Assembly: GCF_047654785.1 (NCBI RefSeq)
Contig: NZ_JASGKQ010000003.1
Coordinates: forward strand, 62,001 to 126,000
Direction: 5' to 3'
Length of the DNA stretch: 64,000 nt
Source: Pelomonas sp047654785
Lineage (GTDB): Bacteria; Pseudomonadota; Gammaproteobacteria; Burkholderiales; Burkholderiaceae_C
Part shown: positions 23,490 to 31,238 of the stretch, in pieces
Layout: every line of letters starts with the position of its first letter
How positions within the stretch are numbered: position 1 is the first letter of the stretch
The notes under the pieces: generated by a model
The model's database searches: none
What the model was told of the DNA's origin: nothing
The model's input: only the letters and a program-made list of their open reading frames with translations
Translations under genes and position numbers: made by a program

Positions 23490-24518
23490 ATGAACTCCCT
23501 TCTTTACCGCCCCTCGCGCCTGGTCCCGGTGCTGCTGCTCGCCGCGCTGGCCGCCGTGCCGGTGGCGGCGGGCGCCTCGGACCAGCCCTTCTGGCTGTCG
23601 TTCTTCGCCCGCATCCTGATCTACGCGATCGCCGCCTCGGCGCTCAACCTGGCCCTGGGCTTCGGCGGGCTGGTCAGCTTCGGCCATGCGCTCTTCCTCG
23701 GCGTGGGCAGCTACGCGGTCGCGCTGCCGGCCGCGCACGGCGTCGCCGACGGCTGGCTGCACCTGCTGCTGGTGCTGGGCAGCTGCGGCGCGCTGGCGCT
23801 GCTGGTGGGCGCCATCAGCCTCCGGACGAGCGGGATGTCCTTCATCATGATCACGCTGGCGTTCGCCCAGATGGGGTACTTCCTGTTCGTCAGCCTCAAG
23901 GCCTACGGCGGCGACGACGGCATGGCCGTGTCGGCGACCAGCCGCTTCTTCGGCATCGACCTGGCCTCCGCGGACGCCTTGTACGCGGTGGCCTGGGGCG
24001 TCCTGGTGCTGCTGATCGGCTGGATGGCGCGCCTGCGGTCGTCGACCTTCGGCATGGCGCTGCGCGGCGCCAGGCAGAACGCCCGGCGGGTGCAGGCCAT
24101 CGGGCTGCAGCCGCAGCGCATCAAGCTGGCCGCCTTCGTGCTCTCCGGCATGGTCTGCGGCGTCGCCGGGATGCTGCTGGCGAACATGAACGCCTACGTG
24201 TCGCCGAGCACCCTGGCCTGGACGGTCTCCGGCGACCTGATCGTCATGGTGGTGCTCGGCGGCATGGGCACCGTGTTCGGCCCGGTGCTCGGGGCCTTGC
24301 TGTTCCTGGGCCTCGAAGAGGTGCTGAAGGGCTACACGGAACACTGGATGGTCGTGATGGGCCCGCTCATCGTGCTGATGGCGCTGCTGGGCCGCGGCGG
24401 GCTCATGGGCCTGCTCGAACGGCTGGACCGCCGCGTCGCCGGCCCCCCGGCCCCGCCGCCGCCCGACGCCGCAGGCCAGACCCCCACGGAAGGAGACGCA
24501 TCGTGGCAGCCGCGCTGA
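23490..24518 (+). CDS. ABC importer permease, LivM type
   Basis: A 342-residue permease. The first hydrophobic segment and IYAIAASALNLALGFGGLVSFGHALFLGVGSYAVALPAA are typical of LivM, as are VGAISLRTSGMSFIMITLAFAQM and the cytoplasmic-loop motif LRGARQNARRVQAIGLQPQRIKLAAFV. DLIVMVVLGGMGTVFGPVLGALLF closes the core. A Pro-rich cytoplasmic tail (PPAPPPPDAAGQ) follows. It overlaps the start of the LivG-type ATPase gene by 16 bases. Start ATG at 23490 is 12 bases after the livH-type stop codon. Confidence 0.92.
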   Translation: MNSLLYRPSRLVPVLLLAALAAVPVAAGASDQPFWLSFFARILIYAIAASALNLALGFGGLVSFGHALFLGVGSYAVALPAAHGVADGWLHLLLVLGSCGALALLVGAISLRTSGMSFIMITLAFAQMGYFLFVSLKAYGGDDGMAVSATSRFFGIDLASADALYAVAWGVLVLLIGWMARLRSSTFGMALRGARQNARRVQAIGLQPQRIKLAAFVLSGMVCGVAGMLLANMNAYVSPSTLAWTVSGDLIVMVVLGGMGTVFGPVLGALLFLGLEEVLKGYTEHWMVVMGPLIVLMALLGRGGLMGLLERLDRRVAGPPAPPPPDAAGQTPTEGDASWQPR

Positions 24519-25252
24519 CGACCAACGCCCTGGTGAAGCGCTACGGCGCCTTGCTGGTGACCGATTCCGTGTCCCTGGACGTCAGGCTCGGGGAACTGCA
24601 CGCCATCATCGGCCCGAACGGTGCGGGCAAGACGACGCTCATCAACCAGCTCAGCGGGGAGCTGAGCCCGCAGTCGGGCAGCGTGAGCTTCGACGGCCAG
24701 GACGTCACCGCGCATCCGGTGCACCGGCGCGCCCGGGCGGGGCTGCTGCGGTCGTACCAGATCACGTCCATCTTCGAAGAGTTCACGGTCCTCGAGAACG
24801 CCACGCTGGCCGCGCTCGCGGTGACCGGCCACCCCTGGAAGTTCTGGCGCCCGCTGCTGGGCAACCCGGCGGCCGTCGAGGCCGGGCGCGAGGCCGTCGC
24901 GCTCGCGGGGCTCGCGGCGGCCCAGGATGTCGTCGCGGGCGAACTGGCGTATGGCCAGCGCCGCCAGCTCGAGCTGGCGATGACGCTGGCGGCCAAGCCG
25001 TCGCTGCTGCTGCTCGACGAGCCGATGGCCGGCATGAGCCCCCAGGAGTCCCAGGCGGTGACGGCGCTGCTGCGGCAGCTCAAGGGCCGGTACACCATCC
25101 TGCTGGTGGAGCACGACATGGATGCCGTGTTCTCGCTGGCCGACCGCATCAGCGTGCTGGTGTACGGCCGGCTGATGTTCACCGGCAGTCCGGAAGCAAT
25201 CCGCGAGCACCCGGAGGTTCGGGCCGTCTACCTCGGCGAAGAACCGGTCTAG
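24503..25252 (+). CDS. ABC importer ATPase, LivG type
   Basis: A 249-residue nucleotide-binding subunit. Walker A is GPNGAGKTT, the signature is of the LivG form (LAYGQRRQLELAMTLA), and Walker B is LLLLDEPMAGMS, with the switch His in LLVEHDMDAVF. LLRSYQITSIFEEFTVLENATLAAL is also typical of LivG. It starts at a GTG with GGAG 8 bases upstream, inside the 3' end of the LivM-type gene. This ATPase has an intact canonical Walker A, unlike its partner downstream. Confidence 0.93.
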   Translation: MAAALTTNALVKRYGALLVTDSVSLDVRLGELHAIIGPNGAGKTTLINQLSGELSPQSGSVSFDGQDVTAHPVHRRARAGLLRSYQITSIFEEFTVLENATLAALAVTGHPWKFWRPLLGNPAAVEAGREAVALAGLAAAQDVVAGELAYGQRRQLELAMTLAAKPSLLLLDEPMAGMSPQESQAVTALLRQLKGRYTILLVEHDMDAVFSLADRISVLVYGRLMFTGSPEAIREHPEVRAVYLGEEPV

Positions 25253-25271
25253 CCCCTCGAGCCCACCCATC

Positions 25272-25985
25272 ATGAACAGTCCATACCTGTCGGTCCGGGG
25301 CCTGCAAGCGGGCTACGGCCGCGCGCAAGTGCTCTTCGACATCTCATTCGACGTCCAGCCCGGCGAGGTCGTCACGCTGCTGGGTCGCAACGGCATGGGC
25401 CGGTCGACCACCATCAAATGCCTGTTCGGCATGCTGCCCTGCTCGGCCGGCGAGATCCGCCTGGCCGGCGAGCGGGTGGACCGCCGCGCGCCCCACCGCA
25501 TCGCCCGCGCGGGCCTGGCGCTCGTCCCGGAAGGCCGCCAGGTGTTCTCCGACCTCACGGTGGAGGAGAACCTGGTCGCCACCGCCCGCCCGCAACGGGC
25601 GGCGGGAACGGGCTGGTCGCTCGGGCGCGTGTACGAGCTGTTCCCGCGCCTGCAGGAGCGGCGCGGCAACCTGGGCTCGCAGCTCTCCGGGGGCGAGCAG
25701 CAGATGCTCGCCATCGGCCGCGCGCTGATGACCAACCCGCGGCTGGTCGTCCTCGACGAGGCCACGGAGGGCCTCGCGCCCATCATCCGCGACGAGATCT
25801 GGCGCACGCTGCGCCGCCTCAAGGGCGAGGGCCTGGCGCTCATCGTCATCGACAAGAACGTGGGCCGCCTGCTGGACCTCGCGGACAGGCACTACATGAT
25901 CGAGAAGGGGCGCATCGTCTGGAGCGGCGACTCCGCGAACCTCCGCGCCCAGCCCACGCTCGTCCACCAGTACCTCGGCGTCTGA
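25272..25985 (+). CDS. ABC importer ATPase, LivF type, with Walker A Lys-to-Arg change
   Basis: A 237-residue nucleotide-binding subunit of the same importer. It shows VTLLGRNGMGRSTTIKCLFGML at the P-loop, LVPEGRQVFSDLTVEENL typical of LivF, the signature LSGGEQQMLAIGRAL, Walker B LVVLDEATEGLAP and a D-loop. The usual Walker A lysine is replaced by arginine (codon CGG, residue 43). A terminal IDKNVGRL stands where the H-loop His is normally found (usually a VEQN or VEHD type sequence), so the switch position is Lys/Asn rather than His. Together these suggest an asymmetric transporter with one canonical and one degenerate ATP site. Confidence 0.9.
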   Translation: MNSPYLSVRGLQAGYGRAQVLFDISFDVQPGEVVTLLGRNGMGRSTTIKCLFGMLPCSAGEIRLAGERVDRRAPHRIARAGLALVPEGRQVFSDLTVEENLVATARPQRAAGTGWSLGRVYELFPRLQERRGNLGSQLSGGEQQMLAIGRALMTNPRLVVLDEATEGLAPIIRDEIWRTLRRLKGEGLALIVIDKNVGRLLDLADRHYMIEKGRIVWSGDSANLRAQPTLVHQYLGV

Positions 25986-25988
25986 CCC

Positions 25989-26627
25989 ATGAAACTGCAC
26001 GACTTCTTCCGCAGCGGCACCTCGCACCGCCTGCGCATTGCCCTGAACCTGAAGGGGATCGGGTACGAGCAGATCGCCGTCGACCTGCGGCAGGAGGCCC
26101 ACCTCCGCCCGGAGTTCAAGGCCATCAACCCCCAGCAGCTCGTGCCCGCCCTGGACATCGGCGACGCCATCCTGACGCAGACGCCGGCCATCATCGAGTG
26201 GCTCGAAGAGCAGTTCCCGGACCCGGCGCTGCTGCCGCCCGGGCGCCTGGACCGCGCGCACGTGCGGGCCCTCGCCGCGGTGGTCGGGTGCGACATCCAC
26301 CCGGTGAACAACCGGCGCATCCTCGAGGCGCTCCGCCACCGTTTCGCCGCGGACGACGCCGCGATCAACGCGTGGTGCGGCACGTGGATCGCGGCGGGCT
26401 TCGACGCCTACGAGGCCTTGCGCGAGGCGCACGGCGCCGGCGGGCGCTTCTCCTTCGGCGACGCGCCCACGCTGGCGGACGCCTACCTGGTCCCGCAGAT
26501 CGAAAGCGCCCGCCGCTTCAAGGTGGACCTGGGCCGCTGGCCCATGCTGGCCCGCATCGAGACCCACTGCCTGGAACTCGACGCCTTCGAAAAGGCGGCC
26601 CCGGCCGCCCAGCCCGACGCGGCCTGA
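25989..26627 (+). CDS. nagL: Glutathione-dependent maleylpyruvate isomerase (NagL-type)
   Basis: Zeta-class glutathione-S-transferase-fold enzyme of 212 residues that isomerises maleylpyruvate to fumarylpyruvate. The N terminus MKLHDFFRSGTSHRLRIALN carries the catalytic SGTSHR loop (Ser-x-x-Ser). NPQQLVPALDIGDAILTQTPAIIEWLEEQ is the glutathione-binding region, and GCDIHPVNNRRIL with INAWCGTWIAAGFDAYEAL is characteristic of NagL. It follows the last ABC gene by 3 bases. With nagI and nagK this completes the gentisate route to central metabolites and shows that the pathway needs glutathione. Confidence 0.94.
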   Translation: MKLHDFFRSGTSHRLRIALNLKGIGYEQIAVDLRQEAHLRPEFKAINPQQLVPALDIGDAILTQTPAIIEWLEEQFPDPALLPPGRLDRAHVRALAAVVGCDIHPVNNRRILEALRHRFAADDAAINAWCGTWIAAGFDAYEALREAHGAGGRFSFGDAPTLADAYLVPQIESARRFKVDLGRWPMLARIETHCLELDAFEKAAPAAQPDAA

Positions 26628-26748
26628 CCCGGCCCGGCTGCCGTGCGTCGCCATCGAGCGGCGCCGCGCGAGCCCGGCCGCGTCGCCTGGCGGCCGCCCT
26701 GGGGCCCGATACTGGCCCGCCATCCCGCCGCCCCAAGGAGACCGCGCC

Positions 26749-27537
26749 ATGAAGACCTGGCCCGCCACCGCCTCGCTCGCCCTCGCCCTCGCCCTGCCGC
26801 TGCTGGCCGCGCCGGGCGCCCAGGCCCAGCCCGCCGACCCGCTGCGCGCCGCCGTCGCGGACGGCCACCGCAGCGTTGGCAACGTCGCGCGCGACGCGTG
26901 GCGCCACCCCTACGAGACGCTGGCCTTCTTCGGCGTCCGGCCCACCGACACCGTCGTCGAGCTCGCGCCCGGCGGCGGCTGGTACACGGAGATCCTGGCG
27001 CCCTACCTGCGCGAGCAGGGCCAGCTCTACGCGGCCGACGGCGGCAGCGCCCGCTTCAAGGCCAAGATGGACTCGCTGGCCGTCTACGGCAAGGTCAGGA
27101 TCACGGCCTTCGACCCGGCCAGGGGCCTGATCGACATCGCCCCGCCCGGCAGCGCCGACGTGGTGCTGACCTTCCGCAACGTCCACAACTGGATGGCCGG
27201 CGGCAGCGCGCAGGCCGTGTTCGACGCCGCCTTCAAGGCGCTGAAGCCGGGCGGCACGCTGGGCGTCGAGGAACACCGCCTGCCGGCCTCGCGCCCGCAG
27301 GACCCCAAGGCAGGCAGCGGCTATGTGCAGGAAGCGGCGGTCATCCGGTTCGCCGAGGCCGCCGGCTTCCGGCTCGCCGGCCGCAGCGAGGTCAACGCCA
27401 ACCCCCGGGACACGGCCGACCACCCCGAGGGCGTGTGGACGCTGCCGCCCACGCTGGCGCTGAAGGACCGGGACCGCGCCCGCTACCAGGCCCTCGGCGA
27501 GAGCGACCGCATGACGCTGAAGTTCGTCAAGCCCTGA
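26749..27537 (+). CDS. Predicted exported SAM-dependent methyltransferase (COG4798 type)
   Basis: A 262-residue protein with a clear signal peptide (residues about 1-27, ending GAQAQP). A class I methyltransferase-like fold follows: DTVVELAPGGGWYTEILAPYL as the SAM-binding motif I, an acidic motif II region (LYAADGG) and VVLTFRNVHNWMAGG as motif IV. Members of this group are annotated as predicted methyltransferases, often exported, with no proven substrate. The ATG at 26749 has a good AAGGAG Shine-Dalgarno. It lies downstream of the aromatic operon but probably is not part of it (121-base gap). Its stop overlaps the next ATG (TGATG). Confidence 0.75.
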   Translation: MKTWPATASLALALALPLLAAPGAQAQPADPLRAAVADGHRSVGNVARDAWRHPYETLAFFGVRPTDTVVELAPGGGWYTEILAPYLREQGQLYAADGGSARFKAKMDSLAVYGKVRITAFDPARGLIDIAPPGSADVVLTFRNVHNWMAGGSAQAVFDAAFKALKPGGTLGVEEHRLPASRPQDPKAGSGYVQEAAVIRFAEAAGFRLAGRSEVNANPRDTADHPEGVWTLPPTLALKDRDRARYQALGESDRMTLKFVKP

Positions 27538-28349
27538 TGGACGCGCGCCGGCATGCGGTGATCGGCTACGGCCGGCTGGCCCGGGCGCTGGTGCCCGCGC
27601 TGCGCGCGGCCGGCGAGGCCGTCGCCGTCGGCCGGCGCCACCCCGGCGAGGGCGAGTCCACGCCCGCCGCCGCGGCGGCCGGGGCCGACTGGGTCTGGCT
27701 GACCGTGCCCGACGACCACCTCGCCGCCGCCGCCGCCGCGCTGCCGTGGCGCGCCGGCCAGCTCGCGCTGCATTGCAGCGGCGCCACGCCGCTGGCGGCG
27801 CTGGCGCCGGCCCCGGCGGCAGCGGGCTTCCATCCGCTGAAGCTGCTGGCCGGCGATGCCGGCCTGGCCGGGGCGTGCGTGGGCATCGAGGCCGGCGCGG
27901 CGCACCGGCCGCCGCTGCAGGCGCTGGCGCTGCGGCTGGGCCTGGTGCCGCTGGCGCTGCCGTCGCCGATGGACGCGGCGGCGCGGGCGGCCTACCACGC
28001 GGCCGCCAACCTGGCCGCCAGCGGCGTGCTCGCGGTGCTGGCCGAGGCCGGCGCGCTGTGGGCCGCCGCCGGGCTGGCGCCGGGCGAGGCCCTGGCCGCG
28101 CTGCTGCCGCTGGCGCGCGGCGCGCTGGACACCGCCGCCGCGCGCGGCCTGGCGGGCGCCGTGTCCGGCCCGATCGCGCGCGGCGATGCCGGCGTGCTGG
28201 CGCGCCACGTCGGCGCGCTGGCCGCCGCCGGCCTGCCGGACGACCTGCTGCTCGCGCTGGGCCGGCGCCAGCTGGCGCTCGCCGAGGCCGCCGGGCGGCT
28301 GGACGCGGCGCAGGCCGCGGCGCTGCGGGCCGTGCTGAGCGGCGGCTGA
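27537..28349 (+). CDS. Rossmann-like/DUF2520 domain protein
   Basis: A 270-residue protein. The N-terminal nucleotide-binding Rossmann segment has HAVIGYGRLARALVPALRAAGEAVAVGRR and the VWLTVPDDHL turn. The C-terminal DUF2520 helical domain has FHPLKLLAGDAG and YHAAANLAASGVLAVLAEA. The architecture resembles small NADP-dependent oxidoreductases of the ProC/ketopantoate-reductase type; the substrate is unknown. The ATG overlaps the preceding stop by one base, so translation is coupled to the exported methyltransferase gene. Ala content is very high, as elsewhere in this genome. Confidence 0.78.
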   Translation: MDARRHAVIGYGRLARALVPALRAAGEAVAVGRRHPGEGESTPAAAAAGADWVWLTVPDDHLAAAAAALPWRAGQLALHCSGATPLAALAPAPAAAGFHPLKLLAGDAGLAGACVGIEAGAAHRPPLQALALRLGLVPLALPSPMDAAARAAYHAAANLAASGVLAVLAEAGALWAAAGLAPGEALAALLPLARGALDTAAARGLAGAVSGPIARGDAGVLARHVGALAAAGLPDDLLLALGRRQLALAEAAGRLDAAQAAALRAVLSGG

Positions 28350-28424
28350 GCAGCGTTCGGGATCGTCCGTGACATAGGCCGCGCCCGGCGCCGCGCGCGG
28401 CGCGGCGGGCGGGGAGGGGCGGCC

Positions 28425-28452
28425 TAAACTGCCGCGGTCCGGGCGCCGATGC
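28425..28452 (+). promoter_or_regulatory. Candidate sigma-28 (FliA) promoter upstream of cheZ
   Basis: TAAA at 28425-28428 and GCCGAT at 28445-28450 are separated by 16 bases, close to the flagellar sigma factor consensus TAAA-N15-GCCGATAA. It ends 25 bases before the cheZ ATG, with an AAGGGAG Shine-Dalgarno in between. A flagellar-class promoter is the expected control for an orphan chemotaxis gene, but the spacing is one base longer than ideal and the GC-rich background raises chance matches. Confidence 0.5.
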
Positions 28453-28477
28453 CCAGCGCCGTCCAAGGGAGTTCCGC

Positions 28478-29032
28478 ATGTCCGACGCGTCCATCCAGAC
28501 CCTGATCCGCGCCGATGCGGCCCAGATCCTGCACACCGTGGTGGAGGAGCTGCCCGACGCCCGCGAGCGCCTGGCCTATGTGCGCAGCATGACGGAGCAG
28601 GCCGCCACCAAGGTGCTGAACCTCGTGGAAGCCGCGCAGGACGATGCCGAAGCGGTGCGCAAGAAGGGCCGCGAGCTGTCCGACGCGCTGAACCGCCTGG
28701 CGCTGTCCAACAACATCAGCCAGGAGCGCGCCCGCGCGCTGATGAAGCTGTGCGCCGCCTACGCGGCCGACGCGGCGAGCTTCGCGGCGCGCGAGAAGTC
28801 GCTGCACACCGAGATCATGATGTCGCAGGACTTCCAGGATCTCTCCGGCCAGGTCATCAACAAGGTCAGCCGGATGCTGGAGCGGGCCGAGCCGCCGCTG
28901 CAGGACCTGATCGCGTCGCTGCCCACCCCGGCCGCGGCCGCCGTGCCCGAGGAGCTCGGCGGCGTGCAGACGCCCGACAAGGCGCTCAAGCAGGACGACG
29001 TGGACGACCTGCTGGCCAGCCTGGGCTTCTAG
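28478..29032 (+). CDS. cheZ: CheZ, CheY-P phosphatase
   Basis: Chemotaxis signal-termination phosphatase that dephosphorylates CheY-P. The 184-residue all-helical protein has the diagnostic MMSQDFQDLSGQVINKV segment; Asp121 and Gln125 correspond to the D-x3-Q pair that positions and activates the attacking water. The acidic linker and C-terminal KQDDVDDLLASLGF match the CheY-binding C-terminal helix. It is shorter than the E. coli protein (214) mainly in the linker and N terminus. It lies away from any other che or flagellar gene in this window and shares a CTAG with the convergent mtfA-like gene. Confidence 0.93.
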   Translation: MSDASIQTLIRADAAQILHTVVEELPDARERLAYVRSMTEQAATKVLNLVEAAQDDAEAVRKKGRELSDALNRLALSNNISQERARALMKLCAAYAADAASFAAREKSLHTEIMMSQDFQDLSGQVINKVSRMLERAEPPLQDLIASLPTPAAAAVPEELGGVQTPDKALKQDDVDDLLASLGF

Positions 29033-29850
29033 GCCCAGCCCGCCGGGTCCAGCCGGTAGTAGCCGCGCAGCTCGGCGTACAGCGCCGGGTGCGCCGCGGC
29101 CAGGTCCGCGGGCCGCTCGAAGAACAGCTCGCTGACGACGGCGAAGAACTCCGCCGGGTCGGTGGCGCCATAGGCGTCGATGAGGCCGGGCTCGTCCCGC
29201 GCGAGCCGGCTCTGCAGCGCGTCGAACTCGTGCTGCATCACCGCCGACCAGCGCCGGTAGGCCTCGGCCGTGGGCAGCGCGGGCGCGCCGTTGGCGGCGC
29301 CGCCGGCCTGGTCCAGCTGGTGCGCGAACTCGTGGATGACGACGTTGCGCCCGTCGCCCGGCGTCGCGGCGCCGCGCTTCACCTCGTCCCAGGCCAGCAG
29401 CACCTGGCCCTGGCTCCAGCTCTCGCCGGCCAGCACGCGGCGCTGCTCCGACAGCACGCCGCCGGCCGCGCTCACCGGCCGGTCCACGACGAAGGCGCCC
29501 GGGTAGACCAGCACCTGCCGCAGCGCCGGGTACAGGCCGCGCGCCGCGCCCAGCAGCGGCAGGCAGGCCAGCGCGGCGATGGTGACGCGCACCTCGTCCG
29601 TCACGCGCAGGCCGCGGCAGCCGATGACGGGCTTCTCGGCCAGGAACACCTGCATCAGGCCCTTCAGCCGCAGCTGCTGGCGCGCCGGCAGCCGGGCCAC
29701 CAGCGGCACGTGCCGGCGCAGCAGCCGCCGCCACGCGGGCGGGAAGGGCCGGGCCGCGATGCGCGCGCGGCGGCGCCGCACCCACAGCGGCCACAGCGCG
29801 ATGCCGGCGGCGGCCAGCAGGGCCAGGGCGAAGCAGATGAACAGCGGCAT
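29029..29850 (-). CDS. mtfA: MtfA-like M90-family zinc peptidase
   Basis: A 273-residue protein with an N-terminal membrane-anchor-like segment (residues 3-24), followed by the MtfA core. The zinc-binding HEFAH motif is at residues 173-177 (VVIHEFAHQLDQ), and a downstream AEFFAVVSELFFERP supplies the third ligand Glu. YPGAFVV and SQGQVLLAWDEVKRG are family motifs. In E. coli MtfA is an aminopeptidase that binds the repressor Mlc and so affects glucose-PTS expression; that link is not established for betaproteobacteria. Its stop codon overlaps the cheZ stop in the palindrome CTAG. Confidence 0.88.
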   Translation of the reverse strand: MPLFICFALALLAAAGIALWPLWVRRRRARIAARPFPPAWRRLLRRHVPLVARLPARQQLRLKGLMQVFLAEKPVIGCRGLRVTDEVRVTIAALACLPLLGAARGLYPALRQVLVYPGAFVVDRPVSAAGGVLSEQRRVLAGESWSQGQVLLAWDEVKRGAATPGDGRNVVIHEFAHQLDQAGGAANGAPALPTAEAYRRWSAVMQHEFDALQSRLARDEPGLIDAYGATDPAEFFAVVSELFFERPADLAAAHPALYAELRGYYRLDPAGWA

Positions 29851-29959
29851 GCCGCGCAACTGGGTCTGGCGCCGCGCATTGCAAGCCCAGGAAACCCCCG
29901 GGTCCGGGTGGCGCCCGCGCGTCAGCCCCGCGTGCCCCGGCTCGGCTAGGCTCGCGCCC

Positions 29960-31153
29960 ATGCCCGCCGCCGACGCCTCTCCCCCTTCCGCGCGACTCCA
30001 GGCCTGGCAGGTGCTGCTGGGCGGCATCTGCGCGCTGCTGCTGACCATCGGCCTGGCGCGCTTCGCCTACACGCCGCTGCTGCCGCAGATGCATGCGCAA
30101 GCGGGCCTGGGCGTGGCGGACGGCGGGCTGCTGGCGGCCATCAACTACGCCGGCTACATGAGCGGCGCGCTGCTGGCCGCGTGGATCGAAAGCCCGGCCT
30201 GGCGGCACCGGCTCTACACCTGGGCGCTGCCGCTGGCGCTGCTCATCACGGCGCTGATGGGCTGGAGCACCTCGTTCGGCGCCTGGGCCGTGTCGCGCTA
30301 CCTGGGCGGGCTGTGCGGCGCGGCGGGCATGCTGCTGGGCTCGGGGCTGGTGCAGGGCTGGCTGATCCGCGCCGGCCGCCGGCCGGAGCTGGGCATCTAC
30401 TTCATCGGCCTGGGACTGGGCGTGGCGGTGTCGGCGCTGGGCGCGATGGGCATGGGCGGCCTGGGCCTGGATTGGGCCGCGCAGTGGCAGGGCTTCGCGC
30501 TGCTGGGGCTGGCCTTCCTGCTGCCGGCCTGGGCCTGGCGGCCGCCGGTGCCGCCGGTCGCGGCCCGGGCGGCGGCCGGCGGCGCGCCCAGCCGGCGCTG
30601 GATGCTGCTGATGCTGGTGGCCTATTTCTGCGCGGGCTGGGGCTTCGTCATCAACGGCACCTTCACGGTCGCCATCGTCGAGAAGCAGCCGCTGCTGGCG
30701 GGCCAGGGGCCGTGGGCCTGGCTGCTGGTGGGGCTGGCGGCCACGCCCGCGGTGTTCCTGTGGGACCGCGTGGCCCGCCGCACCGGCGACGTCGGCGCGC
30801 TGCTGCTCGCCTTCGGGCTGCAGATCGCCGGCGTGCTGCTGCAGGTGCTGGCCCAGGGGCTGGCCGCGGCGCTGCTGGGCGCGCTGCTGTATGGCGCGAC
30901 CTTCATCGGCATCGTCAGCCTGACGCTGGCGCTGGTGGGCCGGCGGTCGCCGGCCAACCCGGGCAAGGCGATGGCGCGGCTGACGCTGAGCTACGGCGCG
31001 GCGCAGATCACCGCGCCGGCGCTGACCGGCCGCATGGTCGAGGCCAGCGGCAGCTTCGACACCGCGCTGTGGCTGACGGCCGCCGTGCTGGCGGTCGGCA
31101 TGGCGGCGCTGCTGGGTGTGCGGCGCGGTGAAGCCGAGGTAAAGCCGGCGTAA
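29960..31153 (+). CDS. YbfB/YjiJ-family MFS transporter
   Basis: A 397-residue, about 12-span major-facilitator protein. The N-terminal LLTIGLARFAYTPLLPQMHAQAGL and ADGGLLAAINYAGYMSGALLAA are hallmarks of the YbfB family (PF06779), whose substrates are largely unknown. A middle hydrophilic linker (PPVPPVAARAAAGG) separates the two six-helix halves. It is divergent from the mtfA-like gene with 109 bases between starts. No neighbouring gene suggests a substrate. Confidence 0.82.
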   Translation: MPAADASPPSARLQAWQVLLGGICALLLTIGLARFAYTPLLPQMHAQAGLGVADGGLLAAINYAGYMSGALLAAWIESPAWRHRLYTWALPLALLITALMGWSTSFGAWAVSRYLGGLCGAAGMLLGSGLVQGWLIRAGRRPELGIYFIGLGLGVAVSALGAMGMGGLGLDWAAQWQGFALLGLAFLLPAWAWRPPVPPVAARAAAGGAPSRRWMLLMLVAYFCAGWGFVINGTFTVAIVEKQPLLAGQGPWAWLLVGLAATPAVFLWDRVARRTGDVGALLLAFGLQIAGVLLQVLAQGLAAALLGALLYGATFIGIVSLTLALVGRRSPANPGKAMARLTLSYGAAQITAPALTGRMVEASGSFDTALWLTAAVLAVGMAALLGVRRGEAEVKPA

Positions 31154-31238
31154 CCGCTTGTCAGCGCGGTCATCCGCCGCGCCGCGCCGGGGGTTGAGTC
31201 GCCCGGGCTGCCGAGGTGCCGCAGCCGGAGATGACGTG

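Noticed and set aside
26628..26748. Second att-like copy of the CAU tRNA 3' end
   Set aside because: No match to GGTTCAAGTCCTGC or its reverse complement was found by eye in this gap.
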